Below are positions 9,863-17,574 of a stretch of DNA of 31,131 nucleotides, piece by piece (within the stretch, counting starts at the first letter, position 1; every line of letters starts with the position of its first letter). The stretch comes from a virus: positions 12,721 through 43,851 of the IMG/VR virus record IMGVR_UViG_3300030118_001729; one strand, written 5' to 3'. Position numbers and translations under genes: made by a program. The notes under the pieces were generated by a model that was not told the origin of the DNA, searched no databases, and saw only the letters and a list, made by a program, of their open reading frames with translations.

Positions 9863-10132
9863 TTAGTCACTATCAGTAGCTGTAACAGTTAAGCCATCAG
9901 TTACGTCAATTGCGGTTGCCGAAACATCCTTTGCGTAAACAAGACTAACTGCTGGTGTACCACCTGTTGATGTAACAGCAATAATAACGTCTAAAGAACG
10001 AATCATGCCAATCGCATCATTAAAGTAATTAGCAGTATTAACATCACCAATTGCATCTGTTGTAGTGTAGTGCCAAAGATTGACACCAGAACCACCAGCC
10101 AAACGAGTTAGTCCACTTGCACTATAAGCCAT
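9863..10132 (-). CDS. Capsid-adjacent small protein (possible decoration protein)
   Basis: This 89-residue protein starts MAYSASGLTRLAGGSG and contains LWHYTTTDAIGDVNTANYF. Small proteins of this type regularly sit directly downstream of the major capsid gene in podoviruses and siphoviruses. It is acidic at the C-terminus (VTATDSD) and beta-rich in character, with no cysteine or membrane segment. AGGAGGG precedes the ATG, one of the strongest ribosome binding sites in the window, suggesting high output as for a virion component. A decoration or head-fibre role is inferred from context only. Confidence 0.65.
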   Translation of the reverse strand: MAYSASGLTRLAGGSGVNLWHYTTTDAIGDVNTANYFNDAIGMIRSLDVIIAVTSTGGTPAVSLVYAKDVSATAIDVTDGLTVTATDSD

Positions 10133-10144
10133 TTTCTAACCCTC

Positions 10145-10954
10145 CTAGTTATTATCTAGCAGTTCGTATATACCATTGTCATCAATGACAACAGAACCCA
10201 TTGACATCATTGATGTCGCTAGGTGCGATACTTTTTCTGCTACATAGTTTACTTCAGTCTGAACATCAGAGTTCACACCAATTCCAACTGCTCTCATGTG
10301 GTAAACAAAGTTTTTACCACCAGCTACAGCCGATGTTGAAAAGATCTTGAAGCCCAAGAACTCTTTCATTGTCATACCGCCAGCAAACGGTAGGTTTTGT
10401 GGTCCAACAAAATCACTGGAAGCAAATTCTGTAATATTAAACAGATCTGCAAAACCAGCAGGGGACATAGCAATATAGCGTTGCCCATCTTCTGGAATAC
10501 TTGCTGTTCCAAATGTTTCAAAAGCTGATAGTAAGTCTGCTTTTTCAACGGCAGATGATGTATCGTGTAACTGAGTTGAGTTAGCACCAGCATCCATAGC
10601 TGTTGTAATTAGCTCATCAGTTTTACGACCCAATGCAGCAGCAGCACTTTCAGCAATAGCTTGACGCTCGTTGATATTTGTTTTCAACTCGTCAAGTTTA
10701 TCAATGTACTCAGCAGCATAAAAGTCAGACATTGTTACTTCCACATTAGTATGTGCAAGTTCCATTGGTGTAACATTACCGTTGCGTGATTTAGTTGAAG
10801 CAGTTCCAGTTCCTATTTTCTGGAATCTTGCTGTATTGCCCGTCACATTCGTAGAACGAATGGTATTACGCAGCTTAGAACCCATGCGCTGGTATGCAAG
10901 ATGCACATCGGTTTCAAACTGTTTAATAAAGGCTTGGTCAATTGTATTAGCCAT
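10145..10954 (-). CDS. Major capsid protein
   Basis: This 269-residue protein follows the scaffold-like gene and precedes the tail genes. It starts MANTIDQAFIKQFETDVHLA and includes QRYIAMSPAGFADLF and a C-terminal VIDDNGIYELL, features of the short HK97-fold capsid proteins found in many marine phages. AGGAAC lies before the ATG. A copy of the repeated late-strand motif (11088-11104) lies 134 nt upstream, inside the preceding gene, and could drive separate capsid transcription. Two hairpins follow the capsid pair of genes. Confidence 0.87.
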   Translation of the reverse strand: MANTIDQAFIKQFETDVHLAYQRMGSKLRNTIRSTNVTGNTARFQKIGTGTASTKSRNGNVTPMELAHTNVEVTMSDFYAAEYIDKLDELKTNINERQAIAESAAAALGRKTDELITTAMDAGANSTQLHDTSSAVEKADLLSAFETFGTASIPEDGQRYIAMSPAGFADLFNITEFASSDFVGPQNLPFAGGMTMKEFLGFKIFSTSAVAGGKNFVYHMRAVGIGVNSDVQTEVNYVAEKVSHLATSMMSMGSVVIDDNGIYELLDNN

Positions 10955-11034
10955 TTTACAGTTCCTAAGTTAAGTTAAGTTTGCATCTTTGGTATCTGCT
11001 CTACATCCTCAATGAAGTTATCCTAATGGGCTTC

Positions 11035-11574
11035 TCAGTGTATTGCAGGCATTGATGTTTTATCTGAAACATAATTTTTTTTAGGATTGCAACGCACAAA
11101 ATGAACATATCGTATATTTTTTTCTTTAGTAAAACCTATTGGGTGAAAGCCAAGCCATACTGCCCAGTTTAACATTGATATGTATTCGTCCCTTATTTGC
11201 ATAGATAATTCATCATATGACTGATCTAAAAAAGATATTAGAAGCTTTGATCCTCGAGCAAGACCTTTAAAGTTTTTTGTTATATGTTTTGTAAATAAAG
11301 CAAAGAGTTGTGGCGGTTCTTCAGAATAAAAGATTCCGCTTACCATCATTATATCCCAGCTTTTATTTCTTACAGTATAGACTTCAGAATCTTTTTGAAG
11401 ATCAAGTAAAGCTTCCAAAGTAGAAGAATAGCCAAGGTTTATTAGTTCTTTTTCTGTTTCTTTATGAAGAATAGGTAACATTTCTAGTATATGATTTGAG
11501 TGAAAAGGGGTCATATAGTACGACCCACTTTGTAATATTTTCACTTCATCCATATAACTTTTTATAACCATCAT
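11035..11574 (-). CDS. T7 gp13-like / GNAT-like virion-associated protein
   Basis: This 179-residue protein resembles the small phage proteins related to T7 gp13 and to GNAT acyltransferases: an N-terminal helix with HILEMLPILHKETEKEL, a central sheet (WDIMMVSGIFY), then RGSKLLISFLDQSYDELSMQ and a C-terminal WLGFHPIGF. No clear acetyl-CoA loop (Q/RxxGxG/A) is seen, so catalysis is doubtful. The longer start at 11574 overlaps the scaffold gene by 29 nt. An ATG at 11553 (MDEVKILQSG) overlaps it by only 8 nt and looks more natural. Neither has a clear Shine-Dalgarno, which fits coupling to scaffold translation. The family call is moderate. Confidence 0.5.
   Translation of the reverse strand: MMVIKSYMDEVKILQSGSYYMTPFHSNHILEMLPILHKETEKELINLGYSSTLEALLDLQKDSEVYTVRNKSWDIMMVSGIFYSEEPPQLFALFTKHITKNFKGLARGSKLLISFLDQSYDELSMQIRDEYISMLNWAVWLGFHPIGFTKEKNIRYVHFVRCNPKKNYVSDKTSMPAIH
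11088..11104 (-). promoter_or_regulatory. Repeated late-strand motif, copy 2 (candidate capsid promoter)
   Basis: The minus strand reads CATTTTGTGCGTTGCAA, sharing the core TTGTGCGTTG with the other three copies. It lies within the 3' part of the gp13-like gene and 134 nt before the capsid ATG. Only the core is conserved here, so it is the weakest copy by sequence, but its position ahead of the capsid gene is suggestive. Confidence 0.4.
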
Positions 11575-12259
11575 TTACTTGGTTTACAAAGTTATTATCT
11601 CTTTTAGCTGGATTCCAATATCTTTCATCTTTTTGCATTTCCTGAAGTTCTATTTCATTAAAGTTGGAAGCAATATTAGTTTGATCAGATACAGATGAAT
11701 CTTTTAAAGCTTCCATTATTGCTTCCATTGCAACAACACCTTCAGCAGTTTCGAACATTCGTTCTATTGCTGGTATAGTTTCTTCTGGAAAAAATTTATT
11801 AGCAAACAAAGATGCAGCTTCTATTCTTGATTCTGAGTTATCACCAAGTCTTTCAGATTCAGCTTCAAGATCTGCATCATTAGGAAAAGCACTCATATAC
11901 ATATCAATGCCTTTTTTAAACTCTTCATGAGTATATCCATTTTCAAAGCAATGATCAGCCCAAGCTTTTAATGTATCGCTTTCAATAGCTTCTTCTTCAT
12001 TAAGATAATCAGGAAGTTCATAATCGCCAACACTTGCTGGTACACCTTCTGATGCTTGCTCAGAAAGTTCGTTCATTAAGCGTTCTCTTACTTCCTCTTC
12101 CTTTTCTCCAAGCTTTGTTGACAAAGATGTATATGACTTTGCCATATCTTCTGGAGTATTAAACTTTTCTGGAAGCCACTCAGGTCTTTCAGAGCTTTGT
12201 TCTTCCTGTTGTGAAGCCTCTTCAGTTGCAGCTTCTTCAGTTACAGCTTCTTCACTCAT
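11546..12259 (-). CDS. Scaffold (capsid assembly) protein
   Basis: This 237-residue, very acidic protein lies between portal and capsid. The first 30 residues are almost all E, A, S and Q (MSEEAVTEEAATEEASQQEE). After that comes RPEWLPEKFNTPEDMAKSYTSL, the hallmark of T7 gp9-like scaffolds, and a helical, charged middle. Scaffolds of this kind shape the procapsid and are then released. The ATG overlaps the end of the preceding gene by 8 nt and has GGGGGG just upstream. The identification is strong by motif and position. Confidence 0.87.
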   Translation of the reverse strand: MSEEAVTEEAATEEASQQEEQSSERPEWLPEKFNTPEDMAKSYTSLSTKLGEKEEEVRERLMNELSEQASEGVPASVGDYELPDYLNEEEAIESDTLKAWADHCFENGYTHEEFKKGIDMYMSAFPNDADLEAESERLGDNSESRIEAASLFANKFFPEETIPAIERMFETAEGVVAMEAIMEALKDSSVSDQTNIASNFNEIELQEMQKDERYWNPAKRDNNFVNQVNDGYKKLYG

Positions 12260-12527
12260 CTTTGCCCCCCTTAGATTTAATTAAAGATCCATGATTAGCT
12301 CTGGAAGATAATAATCCGACAACAAATCTTTGCCCTTCTAAATGTCTTAACTCGTCATTAGAAATGTTCGGACCATTAGCAATATCAATTGTAATAGACT
12401 TTAGATATTGCATTACAGACTGACCTGTTGGTGTTGCTAACATTGCAGCAACATCTAAACTAATTCTTTCATCAACATCTTGAGGTCGTTGAATACCATC
12501 AATGCCTACATACGGTTTTTTACTCAA
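12252..12527 (-). CDS. Hypothetical protein between portal and scaffold (TTG start)
   Basis: This 91-residue protein contains GIQRPQDVDERISLDVAAML, SVMQYLKSIT and ELRHLEGQRFVVGLLSSR. Similar short proteins sit between portal and scaffold in marine podoviruses, but I cannot name a function. The start codon must be TTG at 12527-12525. The portal's final codons ATGGAGTAA supply GGAG seven bases upstream, and no ATG occurs in frame until well inside the conserved part. The last bases overlap the scaffold start by 8 nt. It may take part in head assembly, judging only from position. Confidence 0.75.
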   Translation of the reverse strand: MSKKPYVGIDGIQRPQDVDERISLDVAAMLATPTGQSVMQYLKSITIDIANGPNISNDELRHLEGQRFVVGLLSSRANHGSLIKSKGGKDE

Positions 12528-12531
12528 GCCT

Positions 12532-14067
12532 TTACTCCATTGGTTGTGGTGCTTGAGGCTGACTCTGCTGCATTTGCTGCATTAATGCAATCATTTTTTC
12601 ACGTTGCGCTCTATCTCGAACTAAATTATCAGGAACGCCAAACTTTTTAGCAAGATATACAGCAGTTTCTTCACTGTTAATTAATATATTTACAGCCTCT
12701 GGACCAAATGCACCATTAGCTAATTCTAAGAAACGAGATACAGATCCAATATCTTGATTAGCTTGAGCTTGTGCTAATGGAGAAATAGATCTTACTTTTA
12801 CTTCTCTTCCATTAATTGTTGGTATTTCAATACGCCCTTGTTTCTTTAAAATATAAACTACACGTTGTAATACTGGTTGTACTAATTCTACCTGCAATCT
12901 ACCAAATGCAGATCCAATACGTCTTGATAGATCTGCCATACGTTCTGCAACTTCAGTAGCAGATGCTGGAGTTTTATTAGGATCTCCAAGCATATCATTG
13001 TATAATGCACGTTTAATATTATTCTGCGCTCGATCTAAATTAAGTTGTGCAACATCAAAACGACTTGCACTAGGTATCGGTTGTAAACCTGCTGATCCCA
13101 TAGCTTTAGGAATTATAGTCCCTGGCACAAGATTTATTGTATCTGGATTTATTATACCATCGTCTTCCATTTGATATATACCAGAGATAGCCATCTGTGC
13201 ATTTTCAAGAACTAACTCTACAGTTAAGTTTGCTGTTTTAATTGCGCTCAAAGCATTAAACAATGGACCTCGACCATATACCTCACCAGCACATTTTGAC
13301 CAACGATAACAAATAAATGGGTTTGAACCGACACCTTGCATTTTTCTTTTCATCAATAGTGACTTTGTTGTCATGCAAATTGCATAATGAAGAAATGCTT
13401 CTTGGTTTGGCTTAGAATAATCCTTACAAACAATTTCTAATATAGTTGTAGTTTGATCAGATTGATTTTGCATTAATGATTGTAACTGACTATTAAACTC
13501 ACCCTTTGGATAAAGTAAGCTTATTTGATCATATCTTATAAATTTTCGTTCTCTAAATACATGATCTATTTGATCATCTGGACCAGTGTCTAGTATGACA
13601 TGAGGCAATGGAATAGCTGAAAAACGTATTGGATTTATTGAATCACCTTCTTCACATACTAAGACACCAGTACCAACTGCCAAGTCCATAAAGGACTCAT
13701 GCACTTCTTGAGCAAAGTTAGAGTTTTGTAATATCTCAAACACATACTCAGTTACTTCTTCAAGATTGTTATTAACATTATCTCTATCTTGTTTAGGAGT
13801 TTCTGACCCTGCTACAAAATCTGCCCATCGAGCAAAGTTAGGAACAAGTCCAGACTGCAATCTTGACGCAAACTCTTGAACACCTACTACAGCAGTTTCG
13901 TCAAAGATCTTATCATCACGTCTTTGACCAGATACTTCATAGTAAAAAGATTCTCTTTGTGGCAATGCATATTCATAACATTCTTCGAATACGTCAACAA
14001 AGTTTGTGCGTTTAGCTTTTGCTTTGTCGTAGCGTTGCAAGTATTGCTTTGCAATCGGATCAATCAT
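12532..14067 (-). CDS. Portal (head-tail connector) protein
   Basis: This 511-residue protein matches T7 gp8-type portals in length and motifs: QRYDKAKAKRTNFVDVFEE, YALPQRE near residue 40, then FDETAVVGVQEFASRLQSGL, and a later NPFICYRW with YGRGPLFNALSAIK. The C-terminal helix RAQREKMIALMQQMQQSQPQ is the usual Gln-rich tail. Twelve copies would form the ring through which DNA is packaged. Its start overlaps the stop of the gene at 14067-14330 (TAATG), and its end supplies the ribosome binding site of the TTG-started gene downstream. Confidence 0.92.
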   Translation of the reverse strand: MIDPIAKQYLQRYDKAKAKRTNFVDVFEECYEYALPQRESFYYEVSGQRRDDKIFDETAVVGVQEFASRLQSGLVPNFARWADFVAGSETPKQDRDNVNNNLEEVTEYVFEILQNSNFAQEVHESFMDLAVGTGVLVCEEGDSINPIRFSAIPLPHVILDTGPDDQIDHVFRERKFIRYDQISLLYPKGEFNSQLQSLMQNQSDQTTTILEIVCKDYSKPNQEAFLHYAICMTTKSLLMKRKMQGVGSNPFICYRWSKCAGEVYGRGPLFNALSAIKTANLTVELVLENAQMAISGIYQMEDDGIINPDTINLVPGTIIPKAMGSAGLQPIPSASRFDVAQLNLDRAQNNIKRALYNDMLGDPNKTPASATEVAERMADLSRRIGSAFGRLQVELVQPVLQRVVYILKKQGRIEIPTINGREVKVRSISPLAQAQANQDIGSVSRFLELANGAFGPEAVNILINSEETAVYLAKKFGVPDNLVRDRAQREKMIALMQQMQQSQPQAPQPME

Positions 14068-14330
14068 TATGAAAACCTGCTATAAAACCCTGCACCGCCT
14101 TTAGTGGTTTGAAGCAAACTTCTTCCTCTTACTCCACCTCTTCTACCACCTTTGAGCAACAAAGCTAATCTATCATCTTCAGTCATAGCCTGTTCTTTTT
14201 CCATTGCTAAAAGCTTTTTGCGCTCTTCTTCTTTTGCTGTTAAAGCTTGAAGTCTAATAGCTTCTGCATCTGCCCTAGCTTTTGCTTGCTCCTCATCAAT
14301 ACGAGGATCTCTTTTTTTTCTGCCACACAT
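14067..14330 (-). CDS. Small charged protein next to portal (MC...RSLLQT type)
   Basis: This 87-residue protein starts MCGRKKRDPRIDEEQAKA, has a long E/K/A helix and ends in Gly/Arg-rich GGRRGGVRGRSLLQT and GGAGFYSRF. Short proteins with this build lie beside the portal gene in many marine podoviruses; their role is not known. The MC N-terminus and the RSLLQT motif recur in the gene at 16894-17088. AGGAGA precedes the ATG, and a repeated late-strand motif lies 47 nt upstream. It probably belongs to the head or packaging machinery. Confidence 0.75.
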   Translation of the reverse strand: MCGRKKRDPRIDEEQAKARADAEAIRLQALTAKEEERKKLLAMEKEQAMTEDDRLALLLKGGRRGGVRGRSLLQTTKGGAGFYSRFS

Positions 14331-14376
14331 AAAGAATCTCCTTTGTTATTTTTCTCCAGATCAGAGAAAATAATAA

Positions 14377-14393
14377 TTTGCAACGCACAATTA
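14377..14393 (-). promoter_or_regulatory. Repeated late-strand motif, copy 3 (candidate promoter)
   Basis: The minus strand reads TAATTGTGCGTTGCAAA, with the core TTGTGCGTTG shared by all copies. As in copy 1, the first bases are the TAA stop codon of the upstream gene, here terL. It precedes the portal-side genes by 46 nt. A sigma70-like -10 is not obvious downstream. Confidence 0.5.
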
Positions 14394-15914
14394 TAATCTA
14401 GCCCAAAGCCCTTGCCTTCTACCCTTTGTAGGTTTTTTGTTAAATACATTAAAGTCTCTTGAAGCTACCACAGGTTTAGATTGCTTCTGATTATTAAGTA
14501 AAGCTCTACCCTCACCTGCACCTAACATCATATATTGTAACGCATCGTGAATATGAGAATACATATTTTTATCAGGTTTATCTGCATAACGCTCACCAGA
14601 TACTTCCATACGTTTATATTGATAACCACCATCAAACCCTTTGATAAGTTGCTGGCATCTTCGATCAATTAGAAATGCTGGCTTCCCCTCAACCATCTTT
14701 GTAAGCTGGGAAGAGACAGCTTCCAATCGAAGATCTACAGAGTTCGAAGGGGCTGGGAATGCCCTCAAGCCAGCACCGCGCAAAATATGAAAGGGAGTTG
14801 ATTCATCTGTTTGCGCTCTAAAGTCCCCAGCAGGATCGCCATAGATATATACATCAGATGCTTGGGAAAATCGGGAGGAAATTTCCTCGCGCAACACTTC
14901 AGCAAATCTAACAATCCCCATATCAAAAGCCACTATCTCGGACTGGACAAGCCAGCGACCTCTGATTTTTTGTCCAAGAGTTGCGGCTGGCGTTAATCCA
15001 AAGTCTAAGCCAATGTATAGCGGTAGACCTGCGGCTACTGCTATTTCTTCTTTGGCTATGTGTACTTCTGCTGCGAACATTGGATATATCGGCTTACCAT
15101 CTTGGATAGATCCTAGCCTATTCATAACATAGACATCAATCCAGCTTTTTGTTTTACCCCTTACTAAATTTGTATAATAGTTGTTTAACATATGCTTTTT
15201 GTTTTCAGCATCTTTATTTGGCTTGTAGTTATCTACTTCACCGTCTTCATTCTTTACTTCGAGCATTGCACAAGGTTGAGTAAAGAACTGCCAGTTATCT
15301 GGCTTTACTAACATCTTAGCTTGTTCTCTTGGAATGTGATCAGGTATCGGAACTTCACCTGACATTATAGGCCACCAGTGATCTTCTTCTGGCGCATTAG
15401 TATCTGCAATCACACCTGTCCAAGAAGGACCACCATCACGCATTGAAGGATAACGACCAACACGCATAGTACAAGCATCAATAATAGACTTTGGTATTTC
15501 TCTTGCTTCATTAATCCATACCCCTGTTAGTTCCAAAGATAGAAGCTTCTTTACATCCTCTGGTCTATCTAATGCTAAGAAGATAACCTCTAACTCGATT
15601 TCACCTTTTTTGATGTTGTGGGTGTAGGGGACTGACCAAGTAAATTTTCCCCAGTCGTTTTCTGGAAACCAGTCAAGCCATGTTTTAATAGTTGTAGTTC
15701 GTAACTGTGGGTTTGTGTTTCGTATAATAGCCCATCGGGATTTTCGCTTTCCGTCTGGGGCTTTCTCTTGTTCCAAAGCTCGTCTAAATACTTCAACACA
15801 ACATCCTACTGATTTACCAGACCCTACTGGACCTCGAATGCCACGAAAGAAAGTATCATTCTTCATAAAGCTTTTGAGAACAGAACCGTCTGGTTTATAT
15901 TTAAAATTGACCAC
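14391..15914 (-). CDS. terL: Terminase large subunit
   Basis: This 507-residue packaging motor has an N-terminal ATPase with Walker A GPVGSGKS at 28-35 and a Walker B-like segment LTGVWINEARE at 129-139 (catalytic Glu136). The C-terminal nuclease has acidic residues in IGLDFGLTPA (Asp304), YGDPAGDFRA (Asp360) and HIHDALQYM (Asp457). All key residues are present. The start is a GTG overlapping the stop of the upstream gene (TAGTG), which suggests coupled translation. It is separated from terS by about eight small genes rather than adjacent to it. Confidence 0.95.
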   Translation of the reverse strand: MVNFKYKPDGSVLKSFMKNDTFFRGIRGPVGSGKSVGCCVEVFRRALEQEKAPDGKRKSRWAIIRNTNPQLRTTTIKTWLDWFPENDWGKFTWSVPYTHNIKKGEIELEVIFLALDRPEDVKKLLSLELTGVWINEAREIPKSIIDACTMRVGRYPSMRDGGPSWTGVIADTNAPEEDHWWPIMSGEVPIPDHIPREQAKMLVKPDNWQFFTQPCAMLEVKNEDGEVDNYKPNKDAENKKHMLNNYYTNLVRGKTKSWIDVYVMNRLGSIQDGKPIYPMFAAEVHIAKEEIAVAAGLPLYIGLDFGLTPAATLGQKIRGRWLVQSEIVAFDMGIVRFAEVLREEISSRFSQASDVYIYGDPAGDFRAQTDESTPFHILRGAGLRAFPAPSNSVDLRLEAVSSQLTKMVEGKPAFLIDRRCQQLIKGFDGGYQYKRMEVSGERYADKPDKNMYSHIHDALQYMMLGAGEGRALLNNQKQSKPVVASRDFNVFNKKPTKGRRQGLWARL

Positions 15915-16114
15915 TAGCGCAGCCCCTTGTCAACTCCAGACTTAATCATCTTCTCAACGACCTCTGGACCAATGTTTTCTATAACATTGTCTACCATCTT
16001 ATTAGTAACAAAAGACTTACCATGTTTGCGATCAAAGTGTTGAAAGTGTACCTTCTTCACAATCCTTCGAAGCATAGTAAGCTCTTCTGTCTTCAAAGTA
16101 TTTACAAAGCTCAC
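15914..16114 (-). CDS. Small hypothetical protein upstream of terL
   Basis: This 66-residue protein starts with GTG, which overlaps the previous stop (GTGA). It contains MLRRIVKKVHFQHFDRKHG and ends NIGPEVVEKMIKSGVDKGL. I know similar short proteins just ahead of terL in other marine phages but no assigned function. The pattern of one basic and one amphipathic helix is compatible with nucleic-acid or protein binding. It lies in the run of overlapping small genes between terS and terL. Confidence 0.65.
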   Translation of the reverse strand: MSFVNTLKTEELTMLRRIVKKVHFQHFDRKHGKSFVTNKMVDNVIENIGPEVVEKMIKSGVDKGLR

Positions 16115-16344
16115 TGTTCATAAGCCTCATTAATATCTGGTGTTGAAGGGTCATCTGCTTTTAATCTACCTTTGTTATCCCTAGCACGTTTCTTTTTAGC
16201 AGGTGCTTTAGGCTTAACAATAAGCTCAACCCATTCTAGCCTTTTAGATTCAGATGTTCTTGTTTTACCTGAGAAGGTAGTACCAGCAAGTTCATGTGTT
16301 TCCCCATCATAAACCTCACCAGTGTTTGCTATTATCCAGCCCAT
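16111..16344 (-). CDS. Small hypothetical protein, basic middle
   Basis: This is a 77-residue product, MGWIIANTGEVYDGETHELA, followed by a strongly basic segment KPKAPAKKKRARDNKGR and an acidic tail DDPSTPDINEAYEQ. The N-terminal part suggests a small beta domain. No family is recognised. The stop overlaps the next start (GTGA). The basic patch fits the theme of this cluster, whose products may bind DNA or help packaging; that is inference. Confidence 0.65.
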   Translation of the reverse strand: MGWIIANTGEVYDGETHELAGTTFSGKTRTSESKRLEWVELIVKPKAPAKKKRARDNKGRLKADDPSTPDINEAYEQ

Positions 16345-16346
16345 AA

Positions 16347-16583
16347 TTAACTCCTATATTGTTTTACTTTCCTAGCAATCGCTTTCGGTTGAGCCACAAA
16401 TTGCTTACCCTTAGCCTTACCCTTTCGTTTAGCTCTGGTTGTAGCTGCATATTCAGCATCACTAAGAGCAGCAATAGCCTTGCTAGGTAAGTACCGTTCA
16501 CCAGTTTCACTAGACTTCTTGCCAGATTTGGTGCGCCACTTTTGCTTGCCCCAGTTTAGTAATGATCTTTGTGGTTTCTTCAC
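16347..16583 (-). CDS. Small basic phage protein (KSGKKS...GERYLP type)
   Basis: This 78-residue lysine-rich protein has the recognisable segments NWGKQKWRTKSGKKS, GERYLPSKAIAALS and AATTRAKRKGKAKGKQF. Such sequences occur in many marine phages, sometimes joined to the SARKAQ domain carried by the neighbouring gene at 16580. The function is unknown. The start is GTG, overlapping the previous stop as GTGA. Its very high positive charge suggests nucleic-acid binding. Confidence 0.7.
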   Translation of the reverse strand: MKKPQRSLLNWGKQKWRTKSGKKSSETGERYLPSKAIAALSDAEYAATTRAKRKGKAKGKQFVAQPKAIARKVKQYRS

Positions 16584-16747
16584 TTGTATCCACCACCACG
16601 CTTTTTATATTCCTTGGCAAGAAGTTGCGCTTTTCGAGCAGACCATTGACCAGCAGCCGTACCATGTGTAGCTCTAGCTTTGATGCGTTGAAACAAAGAC
16701 TTTCTCATCTTAGGTTTGGTGTAGTTACCAGCTTCATTTACAGCCAT
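16580..16747 (-). CDS. Small SARKAQ-domain protein (DUF5872-like)
   Basis: This 55-residue protein begins MAVNEAGNYTKPKMRKSLFQ and carries THGTAAGQWSARKAQLLAKE with a terminal GGGYK. This is the short domain I know from many phages and giant viruses under the DUF5872 heading; the name is from memory. It is basic and without a known activity. Its TGA overlaps the GTG of the next gene, and its ATG lies two bases after the stop of the upstream gene, so it belongs to a tightly coupled run. Confidence 0.75.
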   Translation of the reverse strand: MAVNEAGNYTKPKMRKSLFQRIKARATHGTAAGQWSARKAQLLAKEYKKRGGGYK

Positions 16748-16749
16748 AA

Positions 16750-16884
16750 TTATTTGTCTTTCATTTTAGCCTTAAGGATCTTGCGCTTTAATGCTGCTGG
16801 TAAAGTTTTCTGTTTACCTTTTAGCATTGTTTTCTTTTTAGGTCTTCCAACCTGACTTCCATAAGTACCTTTACCGTAGGGCAT
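16750..16884 (-). CDS. Very small basic protein MPYGKGTYG
   Basis: This is a 44-residue protein starting MPYGKGTYGSQVGRPKKK, with a Lys/Arg-rich remainder. A strong AGGAGG lies six bases before the ATG, made from the end of the upstream gene. Short MPYGKGTYG proteins are familiar from marine podoviruses. The function is unknown; the composition (about 14 lysines or arginines) suggests DNA or RNA binding. Confidence 0.7.
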   Translation of the reverse strand: MPYGKGTYGSQVGRPKKKTMLKGKQKTLPAALKRKILKAKMKDK

Positions 16885-16893
16885 ATAAACCTC

Positions 16894-17088
16894 CTAATAG
16901 TTTGTTTGAAGCAGTGAACGAGTAGACATTCCAGACGTTCTCATCTGAGGCGTCGGAACATCTTTAAATGTCTGCATTGATTGAGTGCCACTAGAATCAA
17001 TAGATAAAGATGGCAAAGGGCCATAATCAGGTTTCATCTCTTCGTAGAACTCATCAGCAGTTTTAGTTTTTTTTCTAGCAAAACACAT
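16894..17088 (-). CDS. Small hypothetical protein, MC...RSLLQT type
   Basis: This 64-residue protein begins MCFARKKTKTADEFYEEMKP and ends STRSLLQTNY. The MC plus basic N-terminus and the C-terminal RSLLQT are shared with the portal-adjacent gene at 14067-14330, although the middles are unrelated. The stop codon overlaps the AGGAGG of the next gene. The function is unknown, possibly a head or packaging accessory. Confidence 0.65.
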   Translation of the reverse strand: MCFARKKTKTADEFYEEMKPDYGPLPSLSIDSSGTQSMQTFKDVPTPQMRTSGMSTRSLLQTNY

Positions 17089-17090
17089 CT

Positions 17091-17384
17091 CTATTTCTTC
17101 TTTCTATGTCTCTTTGCAAAATTTCTAGCAGACTCAACACTTCTAAATCCCCAAGCCCTTAATGCTAAAGCCTTGCGCGTTGGTCTACCCTTCTCATCTT
17201 TCATCGGGCCTTTCATTCCAGCAAATCGAGCAGCAAAAGAAACCTTACGAGCCATTCTCTTCGAACCAGCCTTAGGCTTGCTCTTTACTGGAGGTTTTAA
17301 ATTAGCACCTTCCTTGCGCTTAAAGTAAGCACGACCAGCAGCATTCAATCCACCCTTAGGATTCTGATACTTTTTTGCTGGCAT
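17091..17384 (-). CDS. Small basic protein, DUF6321-like
   Basis: This protein of about 97 residues starts MPAKKYQNPKGGLNAAGRAY, continues FKRKEGANLKPPVK, and has PMKDEKGRPTRKALALRAWG near the C-terminus. These are hallmarks of the phage family I remember as DUF6321, of unknown function. A GTG nine bases earlier is also in frame, but AAGGAG lies eight bases before the ATG at 17384, which decides the start. It overlaps the small gene at 17356 by 29 nt. It is very basic, like its neighbours. Confidence 0.8.
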   Translation of the reverse strand: MPAKKYQNPKGGLNAAGRAYFKRKEGANLKPPVKSKPKAGSKRMARKVSFAARFAGMKGPMKDEKGRPTRKALALRAWGFRSVESARNFAKRHRKKK

Positions 17385-17469
17385 AGCCCTCACTCCTTAA
17401 TGCAAGCTTCACCTTAGACATATCATCCTTCGGTGGGTACTTCTCTGGGTTCTTATCAAAACGTGCCAT
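17356..17469 (-). CDS. Possible 37-residue protein MARFDKNPEKY
   Basis: This is a short ORF, MARFDKNPEKYPPKDDMSKV and so on, ending ASKKVSES. It is the first ORF after the copy of the repeated motif at 17500-17516, and AGGG lies seven bases before its ATG. It overlaps the DUF6321-like gene by 29 nt in another frame. It is hydrophilic with no family recognised. The position directly behind a candidate promoter is the main support; it may instead be a leader ORF. Confidence 0.45.
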   Translation of the reverse strand: MARFDKNPEKYPPKDDMSKVKLALRSEGYASKKVSES

Positions 17470-17499
17470 GATCAAACCCTATAACAATAAAAATATTTA

Positions 17500-17516
17500 T
17501 GACAACGCACAAATTA
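17500..17516 (-). promoter_or_regulatory. Repeated late-strand motif, copy 4 (candidate promoter)
   Basis: The minus strand reads TAATTTGTGCGTTGTCA, identical to copy 1 at 164-180. It lies in the gap between terS and the small-gene run, 30 nt before the ATG at 17469. TTGTCA followed after 16 nt by TATAGG is the best -35/-10-like pair among the four copies. Confidence 0.55.
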
Positions 17517-17574
17517 CCTTTTTTAGAAATAATGTGAGTGAAAGAGTTTCTCTGTAACAGTAACAGCAACTTTT

